Assembly: GCA_036166735.1 (NCBI GenBank)
Contig: JAYZHG010000012.1
Location: 1-40,618 of the forward strand
Reading direction: 5' to 3'
DNA: 40,618 nucleotides
Source: JAPYTU01 sp036166735
GTDB lineage: Bacteria; Bacteroidota; Bacteroidia; Cytophagales; MED-G16
The position numbers and the translations under genes are program-made. The notes below the pieces were generated by a model. That model was not told the origin of the DNA, did no database searches, and saw only the letters and a list, made by a program, of their open reading frames with translations. Positions 21,334 through 30,148 of the stretch are shown here, piece by piece. Numbering within the stretch: position 1 is the stretch's first letter; the number at the start of each line of letters is the position of its first letter.

Positions 21334-22809
21334 TTAGTATGCTTTTGCAAAAACAACCATTCCTTTAGATTTTTTTCCTGTTACCATGCATTTTCCTTCA
21401 TTTTGCTTTTTAGTAATTGGAATGCATCTAATAGTTGCTTTTGTTTCTTTTTTAATTTTTTCTTCAGTTTCTACTGTTCCATCCCAGTGAGCATACACAA
21501 AACCAGATTTATTTTTTATGATATTTTTAAAATCTTCATAATTTTTTGCTTTATGGGAATTTTTAATTTTAAAATCATTTGCTTTTTTGTAAATATTATT
21601 TTGTATTTCAATTAGATAGTTTGAAATTTTATCCTGTATGGATTTAATGTCAGTTGTGTCTTTTTTAAGTGTATCTCTTCTTGTAATTTCAATTGTATTA
21701 TTTTCTAAGTCTTTTGGTCCTAAAGCTAGCCTAATAGGAACACCTTTAAGTTCGTATTCAGCAAATTTCCATCCTGGTTTATTATTTTTTCTATTATCTA
21801 TTTTATAGCTAATATTTTTATTATCCAGTTGACTGGCTATTTTATTAAATGCATTATTAATTTTTTTATATTCTTTGTCGTTATTAAAAATAGGAATCAT
21901 AACTACTTGTATTGGAGCTAAATTTGGAGGTAAAATAAGACCTTTTTCATCAGAATGGGCCATAACTAATGCTCCTACCAGTCTGGTGGATACACCCCAT
22001 GATGTGCCCCATACATATTCTTTTTTACCTTGTGGTGTAGAAAATTGAACGTTAAAAGCTTTAGCAAAATTTTGTCCTAGAAAATGTGATGTTCCTGCTT
22101 GTAAAGCTTTTCCATCTTGCATTAATGCTTCTACACAAAAAGTTTCTACAGCTCCTGCAAATTTTTCATTTTCAGATTTTGTTCCTTTTAGAACAGGAAT
22201 TGCCATTGTTTTTTCAAGAAATTCTGAATATATATTTAGTATTTTTAGAGTTTCTTCTTCAGCTTCATCTTTTGTTGAATGAGCTGTGTGTCCCTCTTGC
22301 CAAAGAAATTCAGATGTTCTCAAGAATAATCTTGTTCTCATTTCCCATCGTACAACATTTGCCCATTGATTAACTAATATAGGTAAGTCTCTATAGGATT
22401 GAATCCAATTTTTGTATGTGTTCCATATAACTGTTTCAGATGTGGGTCTTACAATTAGTTCTTCTTCGAGTTTAGCCTTTGGATCAACAATTAAACCTTT
22501 TCCTTTATCATCATTTATTAATCGGTAGTGTGTTACTACTGCACATTCTTTTGCAAAACCTTTAACATGGTCGGCTTCTTTACTTAGGTATGATTTTGGT
22601 ACAAATAAAGGAAAATAAGCATTTTGATGTCCTGATTTTTTAAACATAGAATCTAATGTAGATTGCATTTTTTCCCAAATAGAGAATCCATATGGTTTAA
22701 TTACCATACATCCTCTTACAGATGAATTTTCTGCTAAATCAGCTTTTTTAACTAATTCATTATACCAGGCAGAAAAATTTTGATTTTTATCAGGTAATCC
22801 TTTACTCAT
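21334..22809 (-). CDS. proS: Prolyl-tRNA synthetase (short, archaeal/eukaryote-like type)
   Basis: Charges tRNA-Pro with proline. At 491 residues it is the short form without the INS editing domain. Class II motifs are clear: motif 1 region GCMVIKPYGFSIWE, motif 2 RTSEFLWQEGHTAH near residue 163, motif 3 region LVGALVMAHSDEKGLILPP near residue 282. The C-terminal extension ends in FAKAY, with the terminal tyrosine characteristic of this ProS type. It leads the proS-nfeD-floA unit and is divergent from the Gly/Ser-rich protein gene. Confidence 0.97.
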   Translation of the reverse strand: MSKGLPDKNQNFSAWYNELVKKADLAENSSVRGCMVIKPYGFSIWEKMQSTLDSMFKKSGHQNAYFPLFVPKSYLSKEADHVKGFAKECAVVTHYRLINDDKGKGLIVDPKAKLEEELIVRPTSETVIWNTYKNWIQSYRDLPILVNQWANVVRWEMRTRLFLRTSEFLWQEGHTAHSTKDEAEEETLKILNIYSEFLEKTMAIPVLKGTKSENEKFAGAVETFCVEALMQDGKALQAGTSHFLGQNFAKAFNVQFSTPQGKKEYVWGTSWGVSTRLVGALVMAHSDEKGLILPPNLAPIQVVMIPIFNNDKEYKKINNAFNKIASQLDNKNISYKIDNRKNNKPGWKFAEYELKGVPIRLALGPKDLENNTIEITRRDTLKKDTTDIKSIQDKISNYLIEIQNNIYKKANDFKIKNSHKAKNYEDFKNIIKNKSGFVYAHWDGTVETEEKIKKETKATIRCIPITKKQNEGKCMVTGKKSKGMVVFAKAY

Positions 22810-22961
22810 ATTATATTATTTAACTACAATTTTAAACTTTATAACTAAGTATTAAAAATTTATAAGTAAGTTATAAAAGGGATATTTCGTATCTTTTTAT
22901 TCCTAAAATGACTATATTGAATTGGTTAAACCAAAAGTTTTTAATATTAAATGTATTAATT

Positions 22962-24257
22962 ATGAAAAATATAGTCTTAAGTTTTCTTTCTTTCCTGATA
23001 CTACTTTCATTTAATTCATTTTCTCAGGAAATTGATGATATGTACTTTACAGGTAAAGATAGGGTAAAACAAAAAACTGTTAAAAAAACCATTACTCCTG
23101 CAGATATAATACTTAAAAATTACAGAAAGAATTTATCTGATTATGATGCATCTAAAGATATTGATCCTGCTATATTAAGCAAATACAATTCAAAAACTGA
23201 TAATGTTAGACTTGGTGTTACTTTAAAATCTTTGAAATATAATAGGGATAACTTGTATATCAAATCTGATAATAGAAATAATTCTAAATTTTTTAATTCT
23301 ATGGCTTATTCTCCATATTTATATAATTATAGAATTTTTGATCCCTTCTCTTATGAAAGAATAAATCGTCTATCATCAAGAAGAATGTTAATGATAGCAC
23401 TTTCTTCTAATCCAATGTTTGCAATAGATTTTTTTTCTGATCCATTTTATTCTGGTTTTTTTCCACATCTATCACCTATAGATTTTTGGGGAAGACCTAG
23501 CTTAAGTTTTTATGGAATGGGACGTTGTTTTTCTGGATGTTTATATGATTATAATGGATATTATAGTGGATATGGATATAATAATTTTTATGGAAGTAAT
23601 TACAATTCAACAACTACCACTTATTACAGTGGTAAGAGTAATCCTTCTTCAGTAAAAGATAGCGATGGCACTACATTAAGAGGACCAAGGAGTGGAAGAG
23701 GAGAAGCACGTATGAATGGAGAAAATATAGGATTAAGTAAAATACATAAGAGAGGTATAAATGTAGATAATGCGGGTGGTGGTGGAAATTCTCCAAGAGG
23801 CATTACTCAAAATGAATATATTAGGGGTAGAAATAATGGTAATATAGAATCTAATGTTTCTAGATCTGGAATTAGACATTCTCTTTCTCAAGATTTTAAT
23901 TCAAGAAGATCGTCATATGATAGGAGGGGTTCTGATAGAATATCAATGATGAATCAGGTTAATAACTATAATTCTAGATTTATTAATAATAGTGGATCTT
24001 ATACTATTTCATCAGATGGCAGAAGAAATAGTTATTCAAGATCTGGTTTTCAATCATCACAATCAAATAGAAATCAAGGAGGTTTTGGAAATTATAATGG
24101 TGCTCCTGCAGCATCAAATTCTTCTTTTTCTAGAGGTGGTGGTAATTTTAGTAGTGGAGGAGGCAGTTCATTTAGTGGAGGAGGCAGTTCAAGTGGAAGT
24201 GGAGGTGCTGTATCAGGAGGAAGTAGCGGTGGATCTTCAAGAGGAAGAGGCAACTAA
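22962..24257 (+). CDS. Secreted protein with Gly/Ser-rich C-terminus, function unknown
   Basis: Not recognised as a named family. I chose ATG at 22962 because it opens a clear signal peptide (MKNIVLSFLSFLILLSFNSFSQ); the frame also allows ATG at 22908. The mature 410 residues begin with an acidic and lysine-rich region, then a Tyr/Phe/Pro-rich central part (FDPFSYERINRLSSRR, then SGYGYNNFYGSNY) with two cysteines (GRCFSGCLY), then an Arg/Ser/Asn-rich stretch, and end in a low-complexity Gly/Ser tail from about residue 365. Such tails are flexible surface or matrix material. It is followed after 11 bases by an outer-membrane barrel gene, suggesting a joint envelope role. No T9SS C-terminal domain is seen. 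Confidence 0.7.
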   Translation: MKNIVLSFLSFLILLSFNSFSQEIDDMYFTGKDRVKQKTVKKTITPADIILKNYRKNLSDYDASKDIDPAILSKYNSKTDNVRLGVTLKSLKYNRDNLYIKSDNRNNSKFFNSMAYSPYLYNYRIFDPFSYERINRLSSRRMLMIALSSNPMFAIDFFSDPFYSGFFPHLSPIDFWGRPSLSFYGMGRCFSGCLYDYNGYYSGYGYNNFYGSNYNSTTTTYYSGKSNPSSVKDSDGTTLRGPRSGRGEARMNGENIGLSKIHKRGINVDNAGGGGNSPRGITQNEYIRGRNNGNIESNVSRSGIRHSLSQDFNSRRSSYDRRGSDRISMMNQVNNYNSRFINNSGSYTISSDGRRNSYSRSGFQSSQSNRNQGGFGNYNGAPAASNSSFSRGGGNFSSGGGSSFSGGGSSSGSGGAVSGGSSGGSSRGRGN

Positions 24258-24268
24258 TAATAGTCGCC

Positions 24269-25828
24269 TTGTTTAATAATTTGAAGCTTATTTTATTATT
24301 AAGTACATTTTTTGTTTGTGCTTGTTCAAATTTATTTGCTCAGTATGGGTATTATAATGACATTTCTAGGTTTTCTCATTCTTTTAGTGGTGGATCTGCT
24401 AGAATACAAGGTTTAGGTGATGCTCAAACTTCTTTGGGTGGGGATATTAGTTCTATATCTGGAAATCCAGCCGGATTAGGATTTTTTAATAAATCTGTTT
24501 TGTCTTTTGGATATGAATTAAAATCAACGAATTCTAATTCAAAATTTTTAGATGGAAATACCAATGATTTATTAAGTAGTAATGAATTAAATAATATTGC
24601 TTTTGTTCTTAAACTTGGAAAGAAAAGTTCAATGTTTATGTGTGATGATTGTCCTAGAATAAATATTGGTTTTTCTTATACAAAAAATAAAGATTTCGGT
24701 AGTAATATTAGATATAGTGGTTATAATAATGATAATTCAATTTTAGATTATTTTCTTGAAGAATCTCAAGGGGTTTCACTTAGCCAAATTTCAAGTTCTC
24801 TACCTATTCAAGGAATTGGTCTTTTACAGGAAGCATATGATCATTATTTGTTAAATCCTATTTCTGATTTACCAAACAGTTATTATTCTTTTGTTGGAGG
24901 TTATCCTTTTCAAGAAGAAATAATTGAAAATCGAGGAAGTATTAGTCAATTCTCACTTTCATCGGGAATTAATGTAAAAGATAAATTGTATTTAGGAGCA
25001 GGACTTAATTTGTATTCTATTAGATATGATAGAAGTCGAACTTATAATGAAAATAATTTTGAAATTTTAGTGGAAAATCAATGGGTTTTTGAAGGGATTT
25101 TAGATTATTTAACGTTAAATGACTTTTTAGCAATACAGGGGAATGGATTCTCAACTACTTTAGGTATAATATTTAAACCTATTCATAATTTAAATTTTGG
25201 AATTAGTTATGAATCTAAAAAGAGCATGAAATTAAATGAAGAAAGTTATAATCAGTTAGAAACCAATTATTTTGATTATTATTTTGAGTCTGAGGATACT
25301 GTATTGCAAAATGCAATATCTTCAACTGCTAAAACTGTTGCTGAATATAAAATTTTTTCACCCGCTAAATTAAGTATAGGTTCCTCTTTTTTTTATAAGA
25401 AATTTGGTTTTATTACTGCTGATGTTGATTTAATAAATTATTCTTCAGCAAAAGTTAGTTCTTATGATTTTGATCCTTTTTATGATAATAGAGAAATTAT
25501 TGAGGTTTATAAATCTCTTGCAATAAATTATAGAATAGGTCTTGAAGGAAGGTATAATAATTTTTATTTAAGGTTTGGATATAATTTTTTAACTAATGCA
25601 TATAATAAAGCCACAGAACAAACTTTTGATAATGATAATAGTAGAATTAAAAAAAGTGTCGGAATAGGATATTCTAATAAAATTATAAGTATTGATTTAA
25701 CGTATTTAGTTAGTAAATATTCTTCAAAAATTAGTCCTTATACATTTAAGGGTCAAGAACCTATAGCTAATTCTGATGTTGATAATTCAATAATACTGAT
25801 TTCTTTAGGATTCAAGTTTAATAATTGA
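24269..25828 (+). CDS. Outer-membrane beta-barrel protein, OmpP1/FadL-like
   Basis: About 519 residues, with a signal ending in SNLFAQ. The mature start RIQGLGDAQTSLGGDISSISGNPAGLGFF is the pattern of the OmpP1/FadL/TodX-like barrels of Bacteroidota (often mislabelled hemin receptor). Alternating strands with aromatic girdles run to the end, and the last strand closes as ISLGFKFNN, a typical barrel terminus. There is no ATG: the start is TTG at 24269, or TTG at 24281, which would give a cleaner signal peptide beginning MKLILLL. The substrate is unknown; hydrophobic compounds are usual for the family. The 3' end overlaps aroK on the other strand by 24 bases. Confidence 0.82.
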   Translation: MFNNLKLILLLSTFFVCACSNLFAQYGYYNDISRFSHSFSGGSARIQGLGDAQTSLGGDISSISGNPAGLGFFNKSVLSFGYELKSTNSNSKFLDGNTNDLLSSNELNNIAFVLKLGKKSSMFMCDDCPRINIGFSYTKNKDFGSNIRYSGYNNDNSILDYFLEESQGVSLSQISSSLPIQGIGLLQEAYDHYLLNPISDLPNSYYSFVGGYPFQEEIIENRGSISQFSLSSGINVKDKLYLGAGLNLYSIRYDRSRTYNENNFEILVENQWVFEGILDYLTLNDFLAIQGNGFSTTLGIIFKPIHNLNFGISYESKKSMKLNEESYNQLETNYFDYYFESEDTVLQNAISSTAKTVAEYKIFSPAKLSIGSSFFYKKFGFITADVDLINYSSAKVSSYDFDPFYDNREIIEVYKSLAINYRIGLEGRYNNFYLRFGYNFLTNAYNKATEQTFDNDNSRIKKSVGIGYSNKIISIDLTYLVSKYSSKISPYTFKGQEPIANSDVDNSIILISLGFKFNN

Positions 25829-26302
25829 TAAAGTTTTATCTTTTAGATTTGATGAGATTGTATAATTAGATTTTTTATAGATAGTTTTTCTTAGTTTATA
25901 CAATTCATTTATTTTTTTTTTAATATTTTTTTTATTTTGAAATAAGGGTCTATTAGTACTATTCTTGATCCTTTCAAATAATAAAGATTTTGGAGGATTA
26001 ATAAAGATTGATATACCATTTTTTGATATAACTTTAAAATTATCGTTAAAACAAGGTGTTCCTCCTCCTGTTGATAAAATAAAATTTGATTTTTCTTTAA
26101 TTATTTTGTTTAACATAAATGATTCAATTTTTCTGAAGTATGATTCACCTTTATTTTTAAAAATATTTAAAATAGATAAATTATAATTTTTTTCTATTTC
26201 TTTATCTAGGTCTATTTTGTTAAGATTAGTATTTTGAGCTATAAAATTAGCTATAGTTGTTTTTCCAGAACCTGGCATACCTAATAAAAAATAATTTTTC
26301 AC
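25805..26302 (-). CDS. aroK: Shikimate kinase
   Basis: Phosphorylates shikimate in the chorismate pathway for aromatic amino acids. The 165-residue P-loop kinase has Walker A GMPGSGKTT at residues 8-16, the shikimate-binding D31/D33 in IDLDKEI, the FRKIES arginine, the GGG motif (STGGGTP) and the lid arginines in NSTNRPLF. It is the last gene of a minus-strand unit (DUF1599, BT_3928-like, aroK) with 8 bases to the preceding gene. Confidence 0.94.
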   Translation of the reverse strand: MKNYFLLGMPGSGKTTIANFIAQNTNLNKIDLDKEIEKNYNLSILNIFKNKGESYFRKIESFMLNKIIKEKSNFILSTGGGTPCFNDNFKVISKNGISIFINPPKSLLFERIKNSTNRPLFQNKKNIKKKINELYKLRKTIYKKSNYTISSNLKDKTLSIIKLES

Positions 26303-26310
26303 TTGTATTT

Positions 26311-27438
26311 TTATAGTTTAATTCCTATAGCATCTAAAACTTCTTGTCCATTGGGAATATTATTAAAATGCCACTTTCCTCTTACATAACCATATCTCAT
26401 CAAAAAGAAGCCTGGGTTAGATCTAATTATTGTTTTTAAAACTGTAGCATCTCCATAAACATATTTGAGTTTGATATTATTACTTTCTAAAAATTGTTTA
26501 AATGAATTAGGTTCATTTGATGTAATAATTACTGTTTCAATCCAGAATGTTATATTATTATTTAAAGTTTTAATTTTATCTATCAGTTTTTTGTCAATAT
26601 TATTTACATCATGAATTATAATAAATAATTTATTCCCCAATAAGCTTTCAGAAGTATAATCTTCATCATTATCCCAAAGATTATAATCAGTAATTATGGG
26701 TTGAGCTTCAGGATTTAATAGTTTTAATTCTTTAAAAGTATAAATTTCGTTATTAGGATAAATATCAAATTCATATTCTTTTCCATTTTTTTCCATAATG
26801 TAAGAATATTTTAATTCTTCACTTGGTTTCATAAGTTTTACTATATCATTCCCAATTTTGTATGCTCTAAAATCAATAAAAGGAAGAAAATTGATGGCTG
26901 TAAAACTAATAATTAAGCATATAATAACAGTAAAAATGATAACGTTATTTCTAAAAGTTGCGTTATCGAATATTTTTATATAAAAAAAGCCTATTTGATT
27001 TTTAAGTTTTCTATATAAAATGAAAATAATTAATGAAAAGAATAAAAGAATTATATCTTTTGTGAAAGATTCCCATGGAGTAAGCTTTATTGCATCTCCA
27101 AAACAGCCACAATCTGTTACTTTATTGAAATATGCTGAATAAAAAGTAAGAAAAGTAAAAAATAGAATTAGAGATAAGAGGATAACTCTTGTTATTTTCA
27201 TTTTATAATTCATTAAAAGAGCTATTCCTATTACAATTTCAAGTGTACATAAAATAACTGAAAGTATTAATGCCAAAGGAACAAGATGTTCAAAAAGAGG
27301 AGTAAAATCAGCACTGAATACTTGAAAATATTCTTCTAATTTTATTTGAGTTCCAACGGGATCATTAATTTTTATTAATCCAGAAAAAATAAATAAAATA
27401 CCAACCAGATATCTTGATAAAGTATATAAATTTTTCAT
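26311..27438 (-). CDS. BT_3928-like membrane protein (DoxX/MauE type plus thioredoxin-like domain)
   Basis: A 375-residue inner-membrane protein. The N-terminal half has four hydrophobic segments in the DoxX/MauE arrangement, beginning LSRYLVGILFIFSGLIKINDPVG and including the conserved cysteine motif TDCGCFGDAIKLTPWESF. A fifth hydrophobic segment (about residues 168-190) leads to an extracytoplasmic region with an apparent thioredoxin-like fold (LFIIIHDV, WIETVIITSN, GDATVLKTIIRSNPGFFL) that lacks a CxxC motif. MauE relatives move reducing power or support disulfide chemistry across the membrane; the actual role here is unknown. Its ATG overlaps the DUF1599 stop by one base. Confidence 0.85.
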   Translation of the reverse strand: MKNLYTLSRYLVGILFIFSGLIKINDPVGTQIKLEEYFQVFSADFTPLFEHLVPLALILSVILCTLEIVIGIALLMNYKMKITRVILLSLILFFTFLTFYSAYFNKVTDCGCFGDAIKLTPWESFTKDIILLFFSLIIFILYRKLKNQIGFFYIKIFDNATFRNNVIIFTVIICLIISFTAINFLPFIDFRAYKIGNDIVKLMKPSEELKYSYIMEKNGKEYEFDIYPNNEIYTFKELKLLNPEAQPIITDYNLWDNDEDYTSESLLGNKLFIIIHDVNNIDKKLIDKIKTLNNNITFWIETVIITSNEPNSFKQFLESNNIKLKYVYGDATVLKTIIRSNPGFFLMRYGYVRGKWHFNNIPNGQEVLDAIGIKL

Positions 27439-27998
27439 TATACATTTAAGAGTTTAATTAAACAAAAAACAGAATAATTTATTATATCTTGATAATTAGC
27501 TTTAACTCCTTCAGAAATTATAGTTTTACCCTTATTACTTTCAATTTGTTTAGTTCTATATAGTTTCATTAGAATAATATCTGTCATTGAACTAATTCTC
27601 ATTTCTTTCCATGCTTCATCATAGTCATGATTTTTATTTTCAAGTAATTTCATTGTTTCATTACTATATTGATCATATAATTTTTCTAATTTATTAATAG
27701 GTATTTCTATTTCATCATTATCAATTTCTAATTGAATTATAGCCATAATGCAATAATTTATTATTCCTATAAATTCATTCTCTATACCTTCATTAACTTT
27801 TTTTTCATTTTTTTCTTGGATTGATCTTATTCTTTGAGCTTTAATGAATATTTGATCAGTAATAGATGGAAGTCGGAGTATTCTCCAAGCAGAACCATAA
27901 TCTTTTGATTTTTTTAAATATATATCTTTACAAGATCTTATGATTTTTTTATAGTCATTTGTTGTTGAAATTTCCAAATTATAATTTATTTTTTCCAA
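27438..27998 (-). CDS. DUF1599 family protein
   Basis: A cytoplasmic protein of about 186 residues built of two related halves, each with an HDY-type motif and an R-I-S/L-S-x-TD segment (KSKDYGSAWRILRLPSITD and KNHDYDEAWKEMRISSMTD), plus GIINYCIMAIIQLE and DIINYSVFCLIKL. This is the duplicated DUF1599 signature, a family related in look to nucleotide-modifying all-alpha proteins but with no proven function. The open frame extends to 28181, but those codons overlap folP and do not resemble the family. I place the start at TTG 27998 (or TTG 27977); no ATG is available. The TTG lies 4 bases from the divergent folP ATG. Confidence 0.82.
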   Translation of the reverse strand: MEKINYNLEISTTNDYKKIIRSCKDIYLKKSKDYGSAWRILRLPSITDQIFIKAQRIRSIQEKNEKKVNEGIENEFIGIINYCIMAIIQLEIDNDEIEIPINKLEKLYDQYSNETMKLLENKNHDYDEAWKEMRISSMTDIILMKLYRTKQIESNKGKTIISEGVKANYQDIINYSVFCLIKLLNV

Positions 27999-28002
27999 AA
28001 AT

Positions 28003-28845
28003 ATGAAATCGATTTCAAAAACTACTGATTTATCTATCAAAAAAAGTTTTAATTTAAACGGAAAACTTTTTTCTTTAGATAAACCTTTAATTATGGGAAT
28101 TATTAATATGACTCCTGATTCTTTTTTTGATGGAGGCAAATATAATTCATGTGATAAAGCACTTATTAAAATTGAAAACATGTTGGATCAAGGAGCTTCA
28201 ATAATTGATATAGGTGGTTGTTCTACAAGACCAGGCTCAGAATCAATTTCAATTTCTGAAGAATGGATTAGAATTGAAAAAATAATTAAACAGTCTATAA
28301 AATTTTTTCCAAAAATTATTATTTCAGTAGATACTTTTAGATCAGATATTGCAAATAGAGCATTAATAGAAGGGGCTAGTATAATTAATGATATTTCTGG
28401 AGGTAGTTATGATTCTAATATGTATAAAGTAGTTTCAAATTTTAAAGCACCTTATGTTTTAATGCACCTTAGGGGTATTCCCAAAAATATGATGGAAAAA
28501 ACTAATTATGATAATCTTATGGTTGAACTTTTGAAATATTTTTCAAAAAAAATAAAAAAACTTAAAAAATTTGGAATAAACGATGTGATTCTTGATCCTG
28601 GATTTGGATTTGCTAAAGATTATAATCAAAATTATGAAGTATTAAAAAATCTTTCTTTATTAAAGAAGTTTAATTTGCCAATATTAGTTGGTCTTTCTAG
28701 AAAATTATTTGTTAAGAAAAAATTTGGGTCATCAAATGTAGATTCATTAAAAGGAACAATTAAATTAAATGAAATAGCAGTTAATAATGGAGCAAATATA
28801 TTAAGAGTACATGATGTTAAAGAGAATTTATTTTTAATTAGATAA
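28003..28845 (+). CDS. folP: Dihydropteroate synthase
   Basis: Joins p-aminobenzoate to hydroxymethyl-dihydropterin pyrophosphate in folate synthesis; the sulfonamide target. The 280-residue TIM barrel shows GIINMTPDSFFDGGKY at residues 32-47, the DIGGCSTRPGS loop at about 69-79, SVDTFR near 109, the NDISGG strand near 129, DPGFGFAKD near 200 and the end motif LRVHDV. GGCSTRPGS differs from the usual GGESTRPG by cysteine for glutamate. It is divergent from DUF1599 with only 4 bases between the starts. Confidence 0.96.
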   Translation: MKSISKTTDLSIKKSFNLNGKLFSLDKPLIMGIINMTPDSFFDGGKYNSCDKALIKIENMLDQGASIIDIGGCSTRPGSESISISEEWIRIEKIIKQSIKFFPKIIISVDTFRSDIANRALIEGASIINDISGGSYDSNMYKVVSNFKAPYVLMHLRGIPKNMMEKTNYDNLMVELLKYFSKKIKKLKKFGINDVILDPGFGFAKDYNQNYEVLKNLSLLKKFNLPILVGLSRKLFVKKKFGSSNVDSLKGTIKLNEIAVNNGANILRVHDVKENLFLIR

Positions 28846-28895
28846 TTTTTAGTTGGATTTTTTAATATTAAGAAGCTTAAATACTTTTAAAGTTA

Positions 28896-30083
28896 TTAAA
28901 TTATTTTAAGTTTTTCCCCCACACTTTTAAATGCTTCGATTGCCTTATCAAGTTGTTTTTTATTATGATTAGCTGAGATTTGAACTCTAATTCTAGCTTT
29001 TCCTTTTGCAACAACAGGAAAGTAAAATCCAACTACATAAATTCCTTTTTCTAATAATTTTTGAGACATGTTTTTAGCGATAACTGCATCGTAAAGCATT
29101 ATTGGAACAATTGGGTGTATTCCATCTTTTATATCAAATCCATTTTCTTTCATTTTTTTTCTAAAATAAAGAGTGTTAGTATTTAATTTTTTTAAAAGAG
29201 AATTATTTTTTTGAATAATTTCAAAAACTTTTAATGATGCTCCAACTATTGAGGGTGCTAAAGTATTTGAAAATAAATATGGTCTAGATTTTTGTCTTAG
29301 AATTTCAATAATTTCTTTTCTTCCTGAAGTAAAACCACCAGAAGCTCCACCGAGTGCTTTTCCTAGTGTTCCTGTTATAATATCAATTTTGCCTATAACA
29401 TTTCTATATTCGTGAACGCCTTTACCATTTTTACCTATAAACCCAGTAGAATGACATTCATCACTCATTATTAGAGCATTATATTTTTTAGCTAATTCAT
29501 AGATTTTATCTAGTTGTGCTATAGTCCCATCCATTGAGAATACTCCATCTGTTACTATAATTTTTGCTCTATTATTTTTTGTTAATTTCAGTTTTTCTTC
29601 TAAGTCCCCCATGTCATTGTGAATGTATCTATGTCTTTTAGCTTTACATAGTCTAATTCCATCAATTATTGATGCATGATTTAATTCGTCTGAAATTATT
29701 GCATCTTCTGAACCAAATAATGGCTCAAATACACCACCATTTGCATCAAAAGCTGCTGCATATAATATGGTATCTTCAGTTCCTAAAAATTGACTAATAA
29801 CTTTTTCTAATTTTTTGTGAATGTCTTGTGTTCCACATATAAAACGAACTGAAGACATTCCGTAACCATGAGAATCAATTGTTTTTTTAGCAGCATTTAT
29901 TATTTCTGGATGAGAGGATAATCCTAAATAATTGTTTGCACAAAGATTTATTATATCATTGTCTTTATTAGTATTAATTGAAGAATTTTGTGGTGAAGTA
30001 ATGATTCTTTCTTTTTTGTAGAGTCCTGAGTTTTTTGTTTTAATTATTTCACTTTTTAAGTAAGGTTTAAAATTCTTATACAT
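28896..30083 (-). CDS. kbl: Glycine C-acetyltransferase (2-amino-3-ketobutyrate CoA ligase)
   Basis: Cleaves 2-amino-3-ketobutyrate with CoA to glycine and acetyl-CoA. The 395 residues are a fold-type I PLP enzyme of the alpha-oxoamine synthase family: NYLGLSSHP at residues 51-59, NHASIIDGIR from 135, SDECHSTGF from 207, and TGTLGKALGG with the PLP lysine K242. The sequence is closer to Kbl than to 8-amino-7-oxononanoate synthase (FDANGGVFEPL, CGTQDIHK). The divergent tdh gene beside it supplies its substrate, which settles the assignment. Confidence 0.95.
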   Translation of the reverse strand: MYKNFKPYLKSEIIKTKNSGLYKKERIITSPQNSSINTNKDNDIINLCANNYLGLSSHPEIINAAKKTIDSHGYGMSSVRFICGTQDIHKKLEKVISQFLGTEDTILYAAAFDANGGVFEPLFGSEDAIISDELNHASIIDGIRLCKAKRHRYIHNDMGDLEEKLKLTKNNRAKIIVTDGVFSMDGTIAQLDKIYELAKKYNALIMSDECHSTGFIGKNGKGVHEYRNVIGKIDIITGTLGKALGGASGGFTSGRKEIIEILRQKSRPYLFSNTLAPSIVGASLKVFEIIQKNNSLLKKLNTNTLYFRKKMKENGFDIKDGIHPIVPIMLYDAVIAKNMSQKLLEKGIYVVGFYFPVVAKGKARIRVQISANHNKKQLDKAIEAFKSVGEKLKII

Positions 30084-30093
30084 TTTGAAAAAT

Positions 30094-30121
30094 TATTTAT
30101 ATTTATTAATAAATATAAATA
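30094..30121. promoter_or_regulatory. Perfect 28-bp palindrome between kbl and tdh (putative operator)
   Basis: All 14 base pairs of the dyad match, with the centre between 30107 and 30108. It is made only of A and T. The left edge is 10 bases from the kbl start and the right edge 27 bases from the tdh start, within a 65-bp divergent gap, so one site could control both genes. It could alternatively be a cruciform-prone A/T tract. Confidence 0.5.
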
Positions 30122-30148
30122 TTAATAAAGTATTTAAATAGAAATATT

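Noticed and set aside
23992..24276. 94-codon plus-strand frame overlapping the Gly/Ser-rich protein gene
   Set aside because: The Val/Glu-rich translation is the out-of-frame reading of GGA/AGT repeats.
27999..28181. N-terminal 61 codons of the long DUF1599 frame
   Set aside because: They lie antisense to folP and bear no similarity to DUF1599 starts; the gene more likely begins at 27998 or 27977.
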